From positions 24,284 through 62,889 of the forward strand of contig JAHYZB010000010.1 in assembly GCA_019424645.1 (NCBI GenBank): a stretch of 38,606 nucleotides of DNA, written 5' to 3'. Positions 9,581 through 19,022 of the stretch are shown here, one piece after another. This stretch comes from Oxalobacter formigenes (GTDB taxonomy: Bacteria > Pseudomonadota > Gammaproteobacteria > Burkholderiales > Burkholderiaceae_D). The position numbers and the translations under genes were made by a program. The notes under the pieces are model-generated. The model was not told where the DNA came from, did no database searches, and was given only the letters and a program-made list of their open reading frames with translations. Numbering within the stretch: position 1 is the first letter of the stretch; the number at the start of each line of letters is the position of its first letter.

Positions 9581-9770
9581 AAAAGCTGAATATCGGTTAA
9601 AAAAGACAAGTCTATCCGATAGAGCGCCTGTCCTGCAAAAAGGTTTCAAACTCAATCCATTATTTTTTAATAATCAAAGCGAAAAAAACGTGACATGAAA
9701 TCGGTATTATTCAGTTTCGATCTTGCAGATTTCGGATTAATATTCTTTTTTTAAATGAGGCAGATTTTTT

Positions 9771-10367
9771 ATGGACACTTCTGAAAAAAAGGAAGGGAAT
9801 CCGGAAGGATTGCCGGATTCCGATCTGATTGAGACGTATATCGATGGTGAAACCGTTTACAAAGGCAGCTTTTTCAATGTTGAAAAAGACAGGGTCCATT
9901 TGCCTGATGGTGGAATAGCCACACGTGAATACATCAGGCATCCCGGCGCAGTGGTGATTTTGCCCCTGTTCGAGGATGGCAGTGTCTTGCTGGAACGCCA
10001 GTTCCGATTTCCTGCAAACGGGATTTTTCTGGAATTCCCGGCAGGTAAAATCGATGCGGGAGAAGATCTCCTTGCTGCGGCTAAAAGAGAGCTGAAGGAA
10101 GAAACCGGCTATACAGCATCAAGCTGGCATTACCTGACCACCATCCACAATGCACTTGGTTATTCCGATGAGAGGCTGATCATCTATCTGGCCAAAGATT
10201 TGCATGAAGGAAAAGCCGAACTGGATGAAGAAGAATTTGTCCAGACTTTCAAAACCTCAGTCCCCCAACTTCTGGAATGGGTCAAAAATGGGACAATTAC
10301 TGACGTCAAAACAGTCATTGGAACGTTCTGGCTGGAAAAAATTGTCAATAATCAATGGGAACGTTGA
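9771..10367 (+). CDS. Nudix hydrolase, ADP-ribose pyrophosphatase-like
   Basis: A 198-residue Nudix enzyme of the ADP-ribose/ADP-sugar pyrophosphatase group (NudF-like), which cleaves nucleotide sugars to AMP and sugar phosphate with Mg2+. The Nudix box is complete: GKIDAGEDLLAAAKRELKEE then TGY (92-114), matching GX5EX7REUXEEXGU. The upstream strand RQFRFPANGIFLEFPAG is typical of ADP-ribose hydrolases. Starting at 9771 leaves an unusually charged N-terminal tail (MDTSEKKEGN) before the domain. GAGG lies about a dozen bases upstream. A link to glycogen metabolism through ADP-glucose turnover is possible but not supported by position. Confidence 0.9.
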   Translation: MDTSEKKEGNPEGLPDSDLIETYIDGETVYKGSFFNVEKDRVHLPDGGIATREYIRHPGAVVILPLFEDGSVLLERQFRFPANGIFLEFPAGKIDAGEDLLAAAKRELKEETGYTASSWHYLTTIHNALGYSDERLIIYLAKDLHEGKAELDEEEFVQTFKTSVPQLLEWVKNGTITDVKTVIGTFWLEKIVNNQWER

Positions 10368-10370
10368 AAA

Positions 10371-10403
10371 AGTTGTGTGACAAATGAAATTTTGGTTTAT
10401 GAT
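10371..10403 (+). promoter_or_regulatory. candidate promoter of the cold-shock gene
   Basis: A TATGAT -10 box (10398-10403) lies in the gap after the Nudix gene, with a poor upstream -35 region (TTGTGTGACA). Transcription from about 10410 would give a leader of roughly 110 bases before the cold-shock ATG, as is common for cspA-type mRNAs. Confidence 0.35.
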
Positions 10404-10520
10404 GCACCTAGTCGTTTTTGAGGTTTAGGTAGCGGTGCGGTATCAACTGTCATGTCGTTTCTGCTTCAAACGATTTGTGAGGCGCAAGCCTGGTTTAACT
10501 GTAGAAATAGGAAATTAGTA

Positions 10521-10724
10521 ATGGCAACTGGTACTGTTAAGTGGTTCAACGATTCCAAAGGTTTTGGATTTATTACTCCTGACGAAGGTGGTGAAGATGT
10601 GTTCGCACATTTTTCCGCTATCAAATCGGACGGTTTCAAATCCCTGAAAGAAAACCAACGTGTTTCTTTCGAAGTCACGACCGGCCCTAAAGGCAAACAG
10701 GCTGCCAACATCGACGTTATCTGA
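10521..10724 (+). CDS. cold-shock protein, CspA family
   Basis: A 67-residue single-domain OB-fold protein that binds single-stranded RNA and DNA and acts as an RNA chaperone. It begins MATGTVKWFNDSKGFGFITP and carries both RNA-binding motifs, RNP1 (KGFGFI) and RNP2 (VFAHFS). The ATG at 10521 is preceded by AGGA with 8-base spacing; an upstream in-frame ATG (10452) encodes nothing CspA-like. The distance to the preceding gene leaves room for a long structured leader typical of post-transcriptional control in this family. The number of paralogues elsewhere in the genome is unknown, so I give no csp letter. Confidence 0.96.
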   Translation: MATGTVKWFNDSKGFGFITPDEGGEDVFAHFSAIKSDGFKSLKENQRVSFEVTTGPKGKQAANIDVI

Positions 10725-10812
10725 TCGCAGATGATATCGGGTTGAAATTATCAGCCTGGGTTTTTCTCTTTTTCACTTGACGTGAATGGGGAATCGAACG
10801 ACCCGAATAAAT

Positions 10813-10848
10813 AAAAAGGGAATGCATTTGCATTCCCTTTTTTTATGA
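10813..10848. terminator. bidirectional intrinsic terminator between the cold-shock and MFS genes
   Basis: A 12-bp perfect stem (AAAGGGAATGCA, 10815-10826 with 10829-10840) has T-runs on the 3' side of both strands. It lies between two convergent genes and probably serves both. Confidence 0.88.
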
Positions 10849-10871
10849 ATGACAAGACGATAGTTGAAGTA

Positions 10872-12092
10872 TCAGCGATTTTCGGGGATACGAAACATTT
10901 TTCTTGAGTAAGCGAACAGCCATAACAAAGCGCACAGGCTTCCAGAAACCAGACTGATGGTGCCAACTGCCATCGTAAGATTCGGCCAGTCAAGTGAACA
11001 GAGCATCATGGAAAGGCTTCCGAAAAGCAGGGCGATACATCCCCACAGTGATCCCACGGTTCCATTATCGGTATCGATCTGGTTCATGATCAGCATGGTA
11101 CCTGCCGGACGGCTGGCACTGCCGAAAAAAGTGATCGGAATATAGAGGAATGCAAAGGCGAAAGGCGAAAGCGTTCCGAAAATCAGTATCATTGCACCGG
11201 ATGCCGCGACTGAGGCAAAACAGATTGTCAGAAAAAGAACCCGCGGAATTTTCCTCAACACTTTAAGATACAGAATCGGTGCCAGCATGGCAAAGCAGCC
11301 GTTCAGTGCAAAAAAGTAACTGTATTCCTGTGCGGACAGCCTGAACAAGTCCATGTAAATGAATGACGATGTGGACAGGAAAGACATCACCGGCATGATA
11401 ATGAGCGAGAACGTGAACAGCAGGATCAGAATGCCCTTGTTCTTCAGTACGAATCCAATGCGAGTCAACGATCGCAAGGCCGAGCCCTCGGTAGCGTTTG
11501 TCAGGGTTTCTTTCAGGAAGAAACTGAGTGCAAAACCGATAATGCCACAAAGTATCAGGGCAACAAACAATCCGCGCCATGAAACGAATTTGAGGAGGAA
11601 AGCACCGATGATCGGAGCGAGCATGGGGCAAAGAATGGTCAGCGTCTGAATCCAGACGAGCACGCGTTCCATGACCAGACCCTTGAAATTGTCTTTGACG
11701 ATTGCCATCGATACGGCCTGTATGGCACCGCTACCAATTGCCTGAATGGCGCGACCTGCAATCAGGTGGTAAATGCTCTGCGACAGGACACAGGTCAGGC
11801 TGCCGAGGATGTATAAAACAATTCCGATGTAAAGGATGGGTTTGCGGCCGAATTTGTCGGTAAACGGGCCCCATAAAAGCATCGAGATTGCAAAGAACAA
11901 CATGAAAAAGCTGAGCGTGAAATTCGTGAGTTCCGGTGTGGCGGAAAAATACTCGGCCATCGTCGGCATGGCTGGCAGATACAGATCGATGGACAGGGGG
12001 ACGAAAGCGTTCAGAAAAGCCAGAAAGGCGATCAGACCCTTCGAGCCAAAAGGAAATACTTTTTCAAGTTGTGCTTCTTCTTTGGTTTTCAT
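10872..12092 (-). CDS. Bcr/CflA family multidrug efflux MFS transporter
   Basis: A 406-residue, 12-helix major facilitator of the drug:H+ antiporter-1 (Bcr/CflA) family in the inner membrane. The hallmark FVPLSIDLYLPAMPTMAEYF sits in helix 1. Motif A appears as GPFTDKFGRKP between helices 2 and 3, and the motif C-like region CPMLAPIIGAFL in helix 5. Family members export chloramphenicol, bicyclomycin or sulfonamides; the real substrate here is unknown. No clear Shine-Dalgarno precedes the ATG at 12092. A TATAAT-like box on the minus strand (12189-12194) could be part of its promoter, giving a leader of about 90 bases, but its -35 is poor. Confidence 0.9.
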   Translation of the reverse strand: MKTKEEAQLEKVFPFGSKGLIAFLAFLNAFVPLSIDLYLPAMPTMAEYFSATPELTNFTLSFFMLFFAISMLLWGPFTDKFGRKPILYIGIVLYILGSLTCVLSQSIYHLIAGRAIQAIGSGAIQAVSMAIVKDNFKGLVMERVLVWIQTLTILCPMLAPIIGAFLLKFVSWRGLFVALILCGIIGFALSFFLKETLTNATEGSALRSLTRIGFVLKNKGILILLFTFSLIIMPVMSFLSTSSFIYMDLFRLSAQEYSYFFALNGCFAMLAPILYLKVLRKIPRVLFLTICFASVAASGAMILIFGTLSPFAFAFLYIPITFFGSASRPAGTMLIMNQIDTDNGTVGSLWGCIALLFGSLSMMLCSLDWPNLTMAVGTISLVSGSLCALLWLFAYSRKMFRIPENR

Positions 12093-12344
12093 TGAAGGGA
12101 CTTTATTCTTGTTTTTCCGGATGTTTGCCGGGTTTATATGTCAGGTTGCAGGACCTGTTTTTGTCAAACCGGGGTCTGCAGGGGGCACATTATAACGGAT
12201 TCGGCCAGGCCCCTCCCGGGAAATGACCTTACCGCTTTTGTTGCCTGAATGAAAGAGCTTGCACAAGTAAAAGCGTATCAATTTGTTACAACCGGTTTTT
12301 TCATATCCGGTTGGACTGCTTTGGTCGAAATAGTTCAGGAACGT

Positions 12345-12764
12345 TTACGGCATCATCAACCGGCGTACTTCGGGAGGGATTGGCATCGATTTGCCGGTTT
12401 CGATATCGATCCACACGACTTTCGAGCCGCCCAGAGCACACAGCACTTCCGGTGTATCGGTGCGCCGGATTTCCTGTACGATTTCAAAACTGGAACGTCC
12501 GGGTGAACCTGCATAGGTTCTGATTTCAAGATCGCCGGGATAAACCACAGGCATATAGTAATTGCAGTAGCAGCTGACCACGACCGTTTCCGAGCCAGCA
12601 TGTTTCCTGCCGATACTGGAATACCATTCGATTCGGGCCTGTTCCAGATAACGGAAAAAAGTGACGTTATTGACGTGACCCATTGCATCCATATCGCCCC
12701 AGCGAATCGGAATGCGTGAAACAAAAACAAGCTTTTTGTCGGATAATACAGGGTCACTCGTCAT
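12345..12764 (-). CDS. acyl-CoA thioesterase, hotdog fold (YbgC/FadM-like)
   Basis: A 139-residue 4HBT-family thioesterase that hydrolyses acyl-CoA esters in the cytoplasm. The signature RWGDMDAMGHVNNVTFFRYLE (around residues 21-40) contains the catalytic Asp and the GHVNN turn, followed by EQARIEW on the long helix. The start at 12764 has a good ribosome binding site (AAAAGGAGA); the longer in-frame start at 12803 would run upstream of it. It lies 252 bases upstream of the MFS gene on the same strand, and probably is a separate unit. Substrate chain length is not evident. Confidence 0.9.
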   Translation of the reverse strand: MTSDPVLSDKKLVFVSRIPIRWGDMDAMGHVNNVTFFRYLEQARIEWYSSIGRKHAGSETVVVSCYCNYYMPVVYPGDLEIRTYAGSPGRSSFEIVQEIRRTDTPEVLCALGGSKVVWIDIETGKSMPIPPEVRRLMMP

Positions 12765-12880
12765 AATGAATTTTCTCCTTTTAATACTTTGAATTTTGGA
12801 CATCAGCCAATATCATGTCATGATTTTGCGATAAGCTCCATTATCGGCACGTCTGGATTAACCTTAAAAATTGGTAACGC

Positions 12881-14560
12881 ATGACTCAAGAAAATACGCA
12901 GGGCACTAATGCATTCGGCCCGCGCGAAGCCATGGAATACGATGTCGTGATTGTCGGAGGCGGCCCGTCCGGGCTGTCGGCGGCCATACGTCTCAAACAG
13001 CTTGCTGCAGAAAACGGGCAGGACCTTTCCGTTTGTGTGCTTGAAAAAGGAGCTGAACTGGGCGCGCATATTTTGTCCGGTGCGGTTATGGACCCTCGGG
13101 CCTTGTCTGAATTGCTGCCTGACTGGAAAGAGAAGGGTGCTCCTGTGTCCGTTTCTGTCACGGAAGACCGTTTTCTCTTTTTGAGCAAAAACGGGGCGAT
13201 CAAAACCCCCAACTTCATGTTGCCCAGGGCAATGCACAATAATGGCAATTTTGTCATTTCCCTGGCCAATCTCGTCCGATGGCTGGGTGAGCAGGCAGAA
13301 GAGCTGGGAGTGGATGTTTTTCCGGGGTTCGCTGGGACAGAAGTGCTTTATGACAATAATCTCGCTGTCAAAGGTGTCGCGACCGGTAATATGGGAGTCG
13401 GCAGGGACGGAAAACCGACGGATAATTTCCAGCTTGGGATGGAACTGCACGCGCGATATACACTGTTCGCGGAAGGAGCACGGGGACAACTGGGTAAGGA
13501 GCTGATTGAAAAATATGAGCTCGATGCCGGATGTGATCCTCAAGGTTATGCCATCGGGATAAAGGAAATATGGAAAGTCCGGCCTGAGGTTCACCAGAAC
13601 GGTCTGGTCGTGCATACGGCAGGCTGGCCGCTGGATGCCGATACCTATGGCGGCTCATTCATGTACCACATGGATAATAATGAGGTCGCTATCGGTTTTA
13701 CTGTCGGGCTGGCATATAAAAACCCTTATCTTTCTCCTTTTGAGGAATTCCAGCGTTATAAAGCCCATCCAGCTATTTCCTGTTTTCTGGAAGGGGGTGA
13801 AAGGCTCGCTTATGGTGCGCGTGCCATTGCGGCGGGTGGCATTCAGGCCTTGCCGGAAGTCGCTTTTCCCGGCGGCGCCCTGCTCGGCTGCAATGCCGGT
13901 TTCATGAACGGGGGGCGGATCAAAGGCATTCACTCCGCCATTAAAACGGGTATGCTCGCTGCCGAAGCGGCCTTTTCTGCCATCGATGAAGGTCGGAAGC
14001 AGGATGTTTTGCAGGCTTATCCGGATGCTTTCAGACGGTCTTGGCTTTATGATGAACTGTACAGAATGCGCAATTTCAAACCATGGATGGGCACCAATCT
14101 GTACTGGGGAACGCTGATGTTCGGTATCGATCAGGTCATTTTCAGGGGGAAAGCACCCTGGACGCTACACAGGAAAAAAGCGGATCACGAATATCTTTTG
14201 CCTGCCAACCTGTGCAAACCAATCGAATATCCAAAACCGGATGGCAAGCTGACGTTCGATATCCCCTCATCACTTTACCTGTCCGGTACGATGCATGAGG
14301 AAAACCAGCCAGCTCATTTGACGCTGAAAAATCCGGATATTCCTGTTGAGGTCAATCTTGCCAGGTATGCCGGCCCTGAAGCCCGTTATTGTCCTGCAGC
14401 CGTTTATGAATTCGTGACGGATCCCGATGGGAAAATACGTTTGCAGATCAATGCGTCCAATTGTGTGCACTGCAAAACCTGCGATATCAAGGACCCGACA
14501 CAGAATATTGTCTGGATCGCCCCGGAAGGTGGAGGCGGTCCGAATTACCCGAATATGTAA
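12881..14560 (+). CDS. electron transfer flavoprotein-ubiquinone oxidoreductase
   Basis: A 559-residue ETF-QO (ETF dehydrogenase) that passes electrons from reduced ETF, fed by acyl-CoA and related dehydrogenases, to ubiquinone at the inner membrane. It has the FAD-binding motif VVIVGGGPSGLSAA (22-36) and the ETF-QO substrate region YKNPYLSPFEEFQRYKAHP. The C-terminal [4Fe-4S] ligands are Cys504, Cys528, Cys531 and Cys534 (RYCPAAVYEF, NCVHCKTCDIKDP), all present. The N-terminal leader with GPREAMEYD is as in other Burkholderiales enzymes, which supports the 12881 start despite a weak Shine-Dalgarno. The etfAB genes are not in the window. Confidence 0.96.
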   Translation: MTQENTQGTNAFGPREAMEYDVVIVGGGPSGLSAAIRLKQLAAENGQDLSVCVLEKGAELGAHILSGAVMDPRALSELLPDWKEKGAPVSVSVTEDRFLFLSKNGAIKTPNFMLPRAMHNNGNFVISLANLVRWLGEQAEELGVDVFPGFAGTEVLYDNNLAVKGVATGNMGVGRDGKPTDNFQLGMELHARYTLFAEGARGQLGKELIEKYELDAGCDPQGYAIGIKEIWKVRPEVHQNGLVVHTAGWPLDADTYGGSFMYHMDNNEVAIGFTVGLAYKNPYLSPFEEFQRYKAHPAISCFLEGGERLAYGARAIAAGGIQALPEVAFPGGALLGCNAGFMNGGRIKGIHSAIKTGMLAAEAAFSAIDEGRKQDVLQAYPDAFRRSWLYDELYRMRNFKPWMGTNLYWGTLMFGIDQVIFRGKAPWTLHRKKADHEYLLPANLCKPIEYPKPDGKLTFDIPSSLYLSGTMHEENQPAHLTLKNPDIPVEVNLARYAGPEARYCPAAVYEFVTDPDGKIRLQINASNCVHCKTCDIKDPTQNIVWIAPEGGGGPNYPNM

Positions 14561-14707
14561 AAACGTTATATTCATGCCATAAACAGATCACCTTTTTTCG
14601 GAAGGCATCGTTTTTCTGAGAAAGTTCTGCATTTCATGAGAGGGGATGGGGTAAGATAAAAGAGATACCCCGAAAAAATCGAAGCTCTCGGACCTGAAGG
14701 AAATGCG

Positions 14708-16882
14708 ATGCGAAATGCAGTGACGCCTGAAGTGCTGGAACTCGTCATTCGTGGCGATTACAAAGATCCGTTTACCGTGCTGGGAATGCACAGGGAAAAA
14801 GGGAAACTTGTTGTCAGGGCATTGCTTCCACAAGCCATTTCCGTCTCTGTTATCGACTTTTTTACAGGCAAGGAAATTGCACCCCTGCAAAGATGGGAAG
14901 ATACTGCCTTGTTTGTCGCCGAAATGGAGGGGAAGGAATTGTTTTCCTATCGCCTTAGAATCGACTGGGGCGATCATGTCCAGGAAATGGAAGACCCGTA
15001 TCGTTTCCCTCCTGTTTTGGGCGATATCGACGTCTGGCTTCTGTCTGAAGGTACGCATCATCGTCCCTATGAAAAACTGGGGGCACATCCGGTTGAGGTG
15101 GAAGGTGTTCATGGCGTCAGTTTCGCCGTATGGGCGCCGAATGCCAGACGTGTTTCCGTCGTCGGTGACTTCAATGGATGGGACGGGCGTCGCCACGCCA
15201 TGCGCTTCCGTTATGAATGTGGCGTCTGGGAAATGTTTATTCCTCATGTCTTGCCGGGTGATTTCTACAAATATGAAATCCTGACTTCAGATGGAAAGAT
15301 ACAGCTTAAAGCCGATCCATATGCTTTCCGTTCACAGTTGCGACCCGACACGGCTTCAGTCGTCCACTGGTTACCTCCTCTCATTGCGTCTGACAAAAAA
15401 CGCAAAAATGCCAATGCGCTCGATGCGCCTGTCAGTATTTACGAAGTGCATCTGGGTTCCTGGCGATTACCACAGGACGGGCGTCGCTGGCTGAGTTATC
15501 GGGAACTGGCGGAACAGTTGATTCCATACGTCAGAAGCCTTGCTTTCACGCATATCGAACTCATGCCGGTAAATGAACATCCTTTGGACGATTCATGGGG
15601 ATACCAGCCGACTGGCCTATATGCACCCACAGCCCGCTTCGGCACACCGGAGGATTTCAGGTATTTTGTGCAGACAGCACATGACAATGGGATCGGTGTC
15701 ATACTCGACTGGGTTCCGGCTCACTTCCCGGCCGATGCGCATGGACTCGTTAATTTTGACGGGACGGCCCTTTATGAGTACGCCGATCCGAAGGAAGGGA
15801 TTCATCAGGATTGGGGCAGCGTCATTTACAATTACAGTCGTACCGAAGTCAGCAATTATCTCGTTGGCAATGCCTTGTACTGGATCGAGCGTTACGGGGT
15901 GGATGGCCTTCGTGTCGATGCGGTGGCGTCCATGCTCTACCGGGATTACAGCCGGGCTCCGGGACAATGGGTTCCGAACAAATACGGTGGCCGGGAAAAT
16001 CTGGAAGCGATTGCGTTCTTGCGCAAAATGAATGAAATCGTGGGAGTCGAGAGGCCGGAAGCGGTCACGATGGCGGAAGAATCGACCAGCTTCCCATCCG
16101 TTTCCCGTCCTGTCTGGGACGGTGGCCTCGGTTTTCATTACAAATGGAATCTGGGCTGGATGCACGATACGCTGGATTACATGCATGAAGACCCTGTTCA
16201 TCGTAAATACCATCACGACAAAATGCGTTTCGGGCTGATGTATGCCTATGCCGAAAATTTCATTTTGCCGCTTTCACATGATGAGGTCGTTCACTGCAAG
16301 GGATCGCTAATTGGCAAAATGCCGGGGGATGAATGGTAACGTTTTGCCAACCTGAGAGCGTATTACGGTTTCATGTGGGGATTTCCGGGCAAGAAACTCC
16401 TGTTCATGGGCGGTGAGTTCGGGCAGTACAGTGAATGGAACTCGAATGGCAGCCTTGACTGGAATCTTTTGCAATATCCTTTCCATGCAGGAGTACAGCG
16501 CGTGATCCGCGATCTCAATACCGTTTATCGCGATTTCCCGCCTCTGTACAAACGGGACTTCGATTCCGACGGCTTTGAATGGATCATCCACGACGATCTG
16601 GACAGTTCGGTCTTCTCTTTCATACGCAAGGATGAAAATGGCCGGTTCGTCATCGTCATGAGCAATTTCACGCCTGTTCCCAGATACGGATACCGTTTCG
16701 GCGTTCCGGAATCGGGCTGGTATCGCGAAATCATCAATACCGATGCCCTCATTTATGGTGGTAGCGGTATTCACAACAATGAGTTGCTGGCGCAGCCGAT
16801 TGCCTGCAATGGCTTTGACTGGTCTGTGGAAGTGACGGCACCTCCGTTGGCAACGTGCATGCTGGTCAAAAAAGAGGAGTGA
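14708..16882 (+). pseudogene. glgB: 1,4-alpha-glucan branching enzyme, interrupted by an in-frame TAA
   Basis: GlgB (GH13) creates alpha-1,6 branches in glycogen. The reading frame from 14708 matches the family over 724 codons (E. coli: 728), but codon 544 (16337-16339) is TAA where GDEW is normally followed by Gln (GDEW*RFANLRAYYGFMWG). A single C-to-T change of CAA explains it; no frame change occurs and the downstream 180 codons are intact. Before the stop lie the N-terminal domain, the CBM48 module (FAVWAPNARRVSVVGDFNGW), the catalytic-Asp region DGLRVDAVASMLY, the acid/base Glu region MAEESTSFP, and LPLSHDEVVH. The stop would remove the end of the barrel and the C-terminal beta domain. 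GAAGGA precedes the ATG. It is first in the glycogen operon. Confidence 0.9.
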
Positions 16883-16887
16883 TGCAA

Positions 16888-18924
16888 ATGGATGATTTTG
16901 TTCAGTTGCAACCGGGTTCATCGTCACCACTCGGTGCCCATTGGGACGGAAAAGGCATCAATTTCGCTTTGGCTGCTCCTTCCGCGCAATCGGTCACGCT
17001 TTGTCTTTTCGATGAAGTCGGTCTGGAAGAAAAAGTGCGTTTGCCGATACCATCCGTGGAAGACGGTGTATGGAGCGGATATTTGCCAGACGCCAGTCCG
17101 GGGCTTGTTTACGCCTATCGTGTTTGTGGTGAATATGCTCCGGAAAAAGGCATGCGATATAACGCGAACAAGGTTCTGCTCGACCCATATGCACGTCAGG
17201 TCGTTGGGCAATATGACGGGCAGGATGCGTTTTCAGGCGAATCTGAGATCGATACAGCGGTATTCGCCCTGAAAGGCAAGGTCGTCAACGAAGTTTACGA
17301 CTGGGAAAATGTCGATTCGCCCCGCATTCCGACGGCGCAAATGGTTTTATACGAATTGCATCCGAGGGGATTCACCAGACTGCATCCGGACGTTCCTGAA
17401 AATATCCGCGGAACATACGCAGCACTGGCTGAGCCTGTCGTTCTGGACTATCTTGAAAAGCTTGGCGTAACGACTGTCGAGCTGCTTCCGATGTTTTCCA
17501 AAACAAACGAGGCACGTCTTACAAAAATGGGACTCGTCAATTATTGGGGTTACAACACGATCGGTTTCTTCGCGCCCGAGAATGCTTACTGGTCAGGACG
17601 GCCCGGCACGACCCCCATGTCCGAACTGAAAGATGCCATCAAGGCATTGCACAGGCGTGGAATCGAAGTCATTCTCGACGTGGTATACAACCATACAGCA
17701 GAAGGGGATGAAAGGGGACCGACGCTCTCTTTCCGGGGTATCGATAACGCCATGTATTACCATTTGGTGCCGGATGATCCTGCCCGGTATGAAAACTGGT
17801 CCGGATGCGGAAATTGCCTGAATCTGGGCCATCCACGGGTTTTGCAGATGGTGATGGATTCTCTCCGGTATTGGGTCGAGGAGTTCCATATCGACGGTTT
17901 TCGTTTCGATCTGGCGCCCATTCTGGCACGGGACCATATTCAGTATTCAATCAATTCCGGCTTTTTCAGGGCAATTGCCGAAGATCCTGTCCTTACTCAG
18001 GTAAAACTGGTTGCCGAACCCTGGGATCTGGGCCCGGACGGTTACCAGCTTGGGAATTTCCCGTTTGGCTGGCTGGAATGGAATGACAAGTATCGCGACA
18101 TCATGCGATCTTTCTGGCTTCATCAGGGTCCATCTCTGGGTGAATTCGTCCGCCGATTTACCGGGTCGGCCGATTTGTTCCGGCACAAGGAAAGACAGCC
18201 TATTTCCAGCGTCAATTTCATCACGGCTCATGACGGATTTACCCTGATGGATCTCGTCAGTTACAACCACAAGCACAACGAAGCCAATGGTGAAAACAAC
18301 CGGGACGGGACAGACCATAATCTGAGCTGGAATTGTGGACAGGAGGGAGAGGCGACTTTGAGTGAAGTCATCCTGCGCAGAAAGAAACTGCGCAGGGCTT
18401 TGCTGGCGACACTGTTGTTCTCGCAGGGAACGCCCATGCTCGTGGCAGGTGACGAATTCGGCCATTCCCAGAAGGGAAACAACAATCCGTATTGCCACGA
18501 TAATGAACTGACATGGCTGGACTGGGAAAAGGCGGACACGTCGTTGCAGGAATTTGTCGCCAGTCTGATTGCCTTGCGCAAGCGTTATCCGGCACTTCGG
18601 CAGAGTAAATGGTTTACTGAAGACAATATGACCTTCGACAATACCGATGCCGTTATCCGCTGGTTATCCCCGACCGGGTCGGAAAAAATGGGCAGCGCAT
18701 GGACTGACAAAAGCCTTTTTTGCATGGGAATGTTGATACGTACCAATAACCCTCCCAATACCTGCCTTATATTGTTGAATGCCTCGCTGCATTCCATCAT
18801 TTTCCGGTTGCCGCCGGGCCGGTGGAAGGTGCAGGCTGACAGCAGTGATACGTTTGAAGTCAAATCCAATCTGGAATTTCAGGTATTGCTGCCCGGAAAC
18901 TCCATTTTACTGGCGGTTCCATGA
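16888..18924 (+). CDS. glgX: glycogen debranching enzyme GlgX
   Basis: GlgX (GH13, isoamylase-type) hydrolyses alpha-1,6 branches of phosphorylase-limit dextrin. The 678-residue protein has an N-terminal CBM48 region (LGAHWDGKGINFALAAPSAQ) and the GH13 regions VILDVVYNHTAEGD, DGFRFDLAPILAR (nucleophile Asp), VAEPWDLG (acid/base Glu) and ITAHDGFTL. The start is a choice between ATG 16882, which overlaps the glgB stop (TGATG), and ATG 16888. GAGGAG at 16874-16879 has correct 8-base spacing only for 16888, so I use that. Overlap with the end of glgB suggests translational coupling; a ribosome that stops at the glgB TAA 545 bases upstream would not deliver it. Confidence 0.95.
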   Translation: MDDFVQLQPGSSSPLGAHWDGKGINFALAAPSAQSVTLCLFDEVGLEEKVRLPIPSVEDGVWSGYLPDASPGLVYAYRVCGEYAPEKGMRYNANKVLLDPYARQVVGQYDGQDAFSGESEIDTAVFALKGKVVNEVYDWENVDSPRIPTAQMVLYELHPRGFTRLHPDVPENIRGTYAALAEPVVLDYLEKLGVTTVELLPMFSKTNEARLTKMGLVNYWGYNTIGFFAPENAYWSGRPGTTPMSELKDAIKALHRRGIEVILDVVYNHTAEGDERGPTLSFRGIDNAMYYHLVPDDPARYENWSGCGNCLNLGHPRVLQMVMDSLRYWVEEFHIDGFRFDLAPILARDHIQYSINSGFFRAIAEDPVLTQVKLVAEPWDLGPDGYQLGNFPFGWLEWNDKYRDIMRSFWLHQGPSLGEFVRRFTGSADLFRHKERQPISSVNFITAHDGFTLMDLVSYNHKHNEANGENNRDGTDHNLSWNCGQEGEATLSEVILRRKKLRRALLATLLFSQGTPMLVAGDEFGHSQKGNNNPYCHDNELTWLDWEKADTSLQEFVASLIALRKRYPALRQSKWFTEDNMTFDNTDAVIRWLSPTGSEKMGSAWTDKSLFCMGMLIRTNNPPNTCLILLNASLHSIIFRLPPGRWKVQADSSDTFEVKSNLEFQVLLPGNSILLAVP

Positions 18925-18943
18925 CAATCTTGCTAAGATGACA

Positions 18944-18974
18944 GTACAGTCTGTTGCGAATGCAAAGACTGTAC
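18944..18974 (+). promoter_or_regulatory. 9-bp inverted repeat in the glgX-pgm gap
   Basis: GTACAGTCT (18944-18952) and its exact complement AGACTGTAC (18966-18974) surround 13 bases, 49 bases before pgm. No T-run follows, so it is not an ordinary terminator. It could be a protein-binding dyad or an mRNA hairpin affecting pgm expression. Confidence 0.4.
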
Positions 18975-19022
18975 AGAGGTATCTGATTGCGAGTCGTTCA
19001 AATCAAATACGGGAGCAGATAT

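Noticed and set aside
12289..12313. CAACCGG/CCGGTTG inverted repeat as a terminator for the thioesterase gene
   Set aside because: There is no T-run after the stem on either strand in the needed orientation; the T-run is in the loop.
12818..13615. 265-codon antisense frame over the ETF-QO gene
   Set aside because: It is opposite the FAD-binding region of ETF-QO, without its own start signals or motifs.
16373..16882. C-terminal part of glgB as a separate gene starting at ATG 16373
   Set aside because: There is no ribosome binding site, the frame is continuous with the upstream part of glgB, and the sequence is simply the missing end of GlgB.
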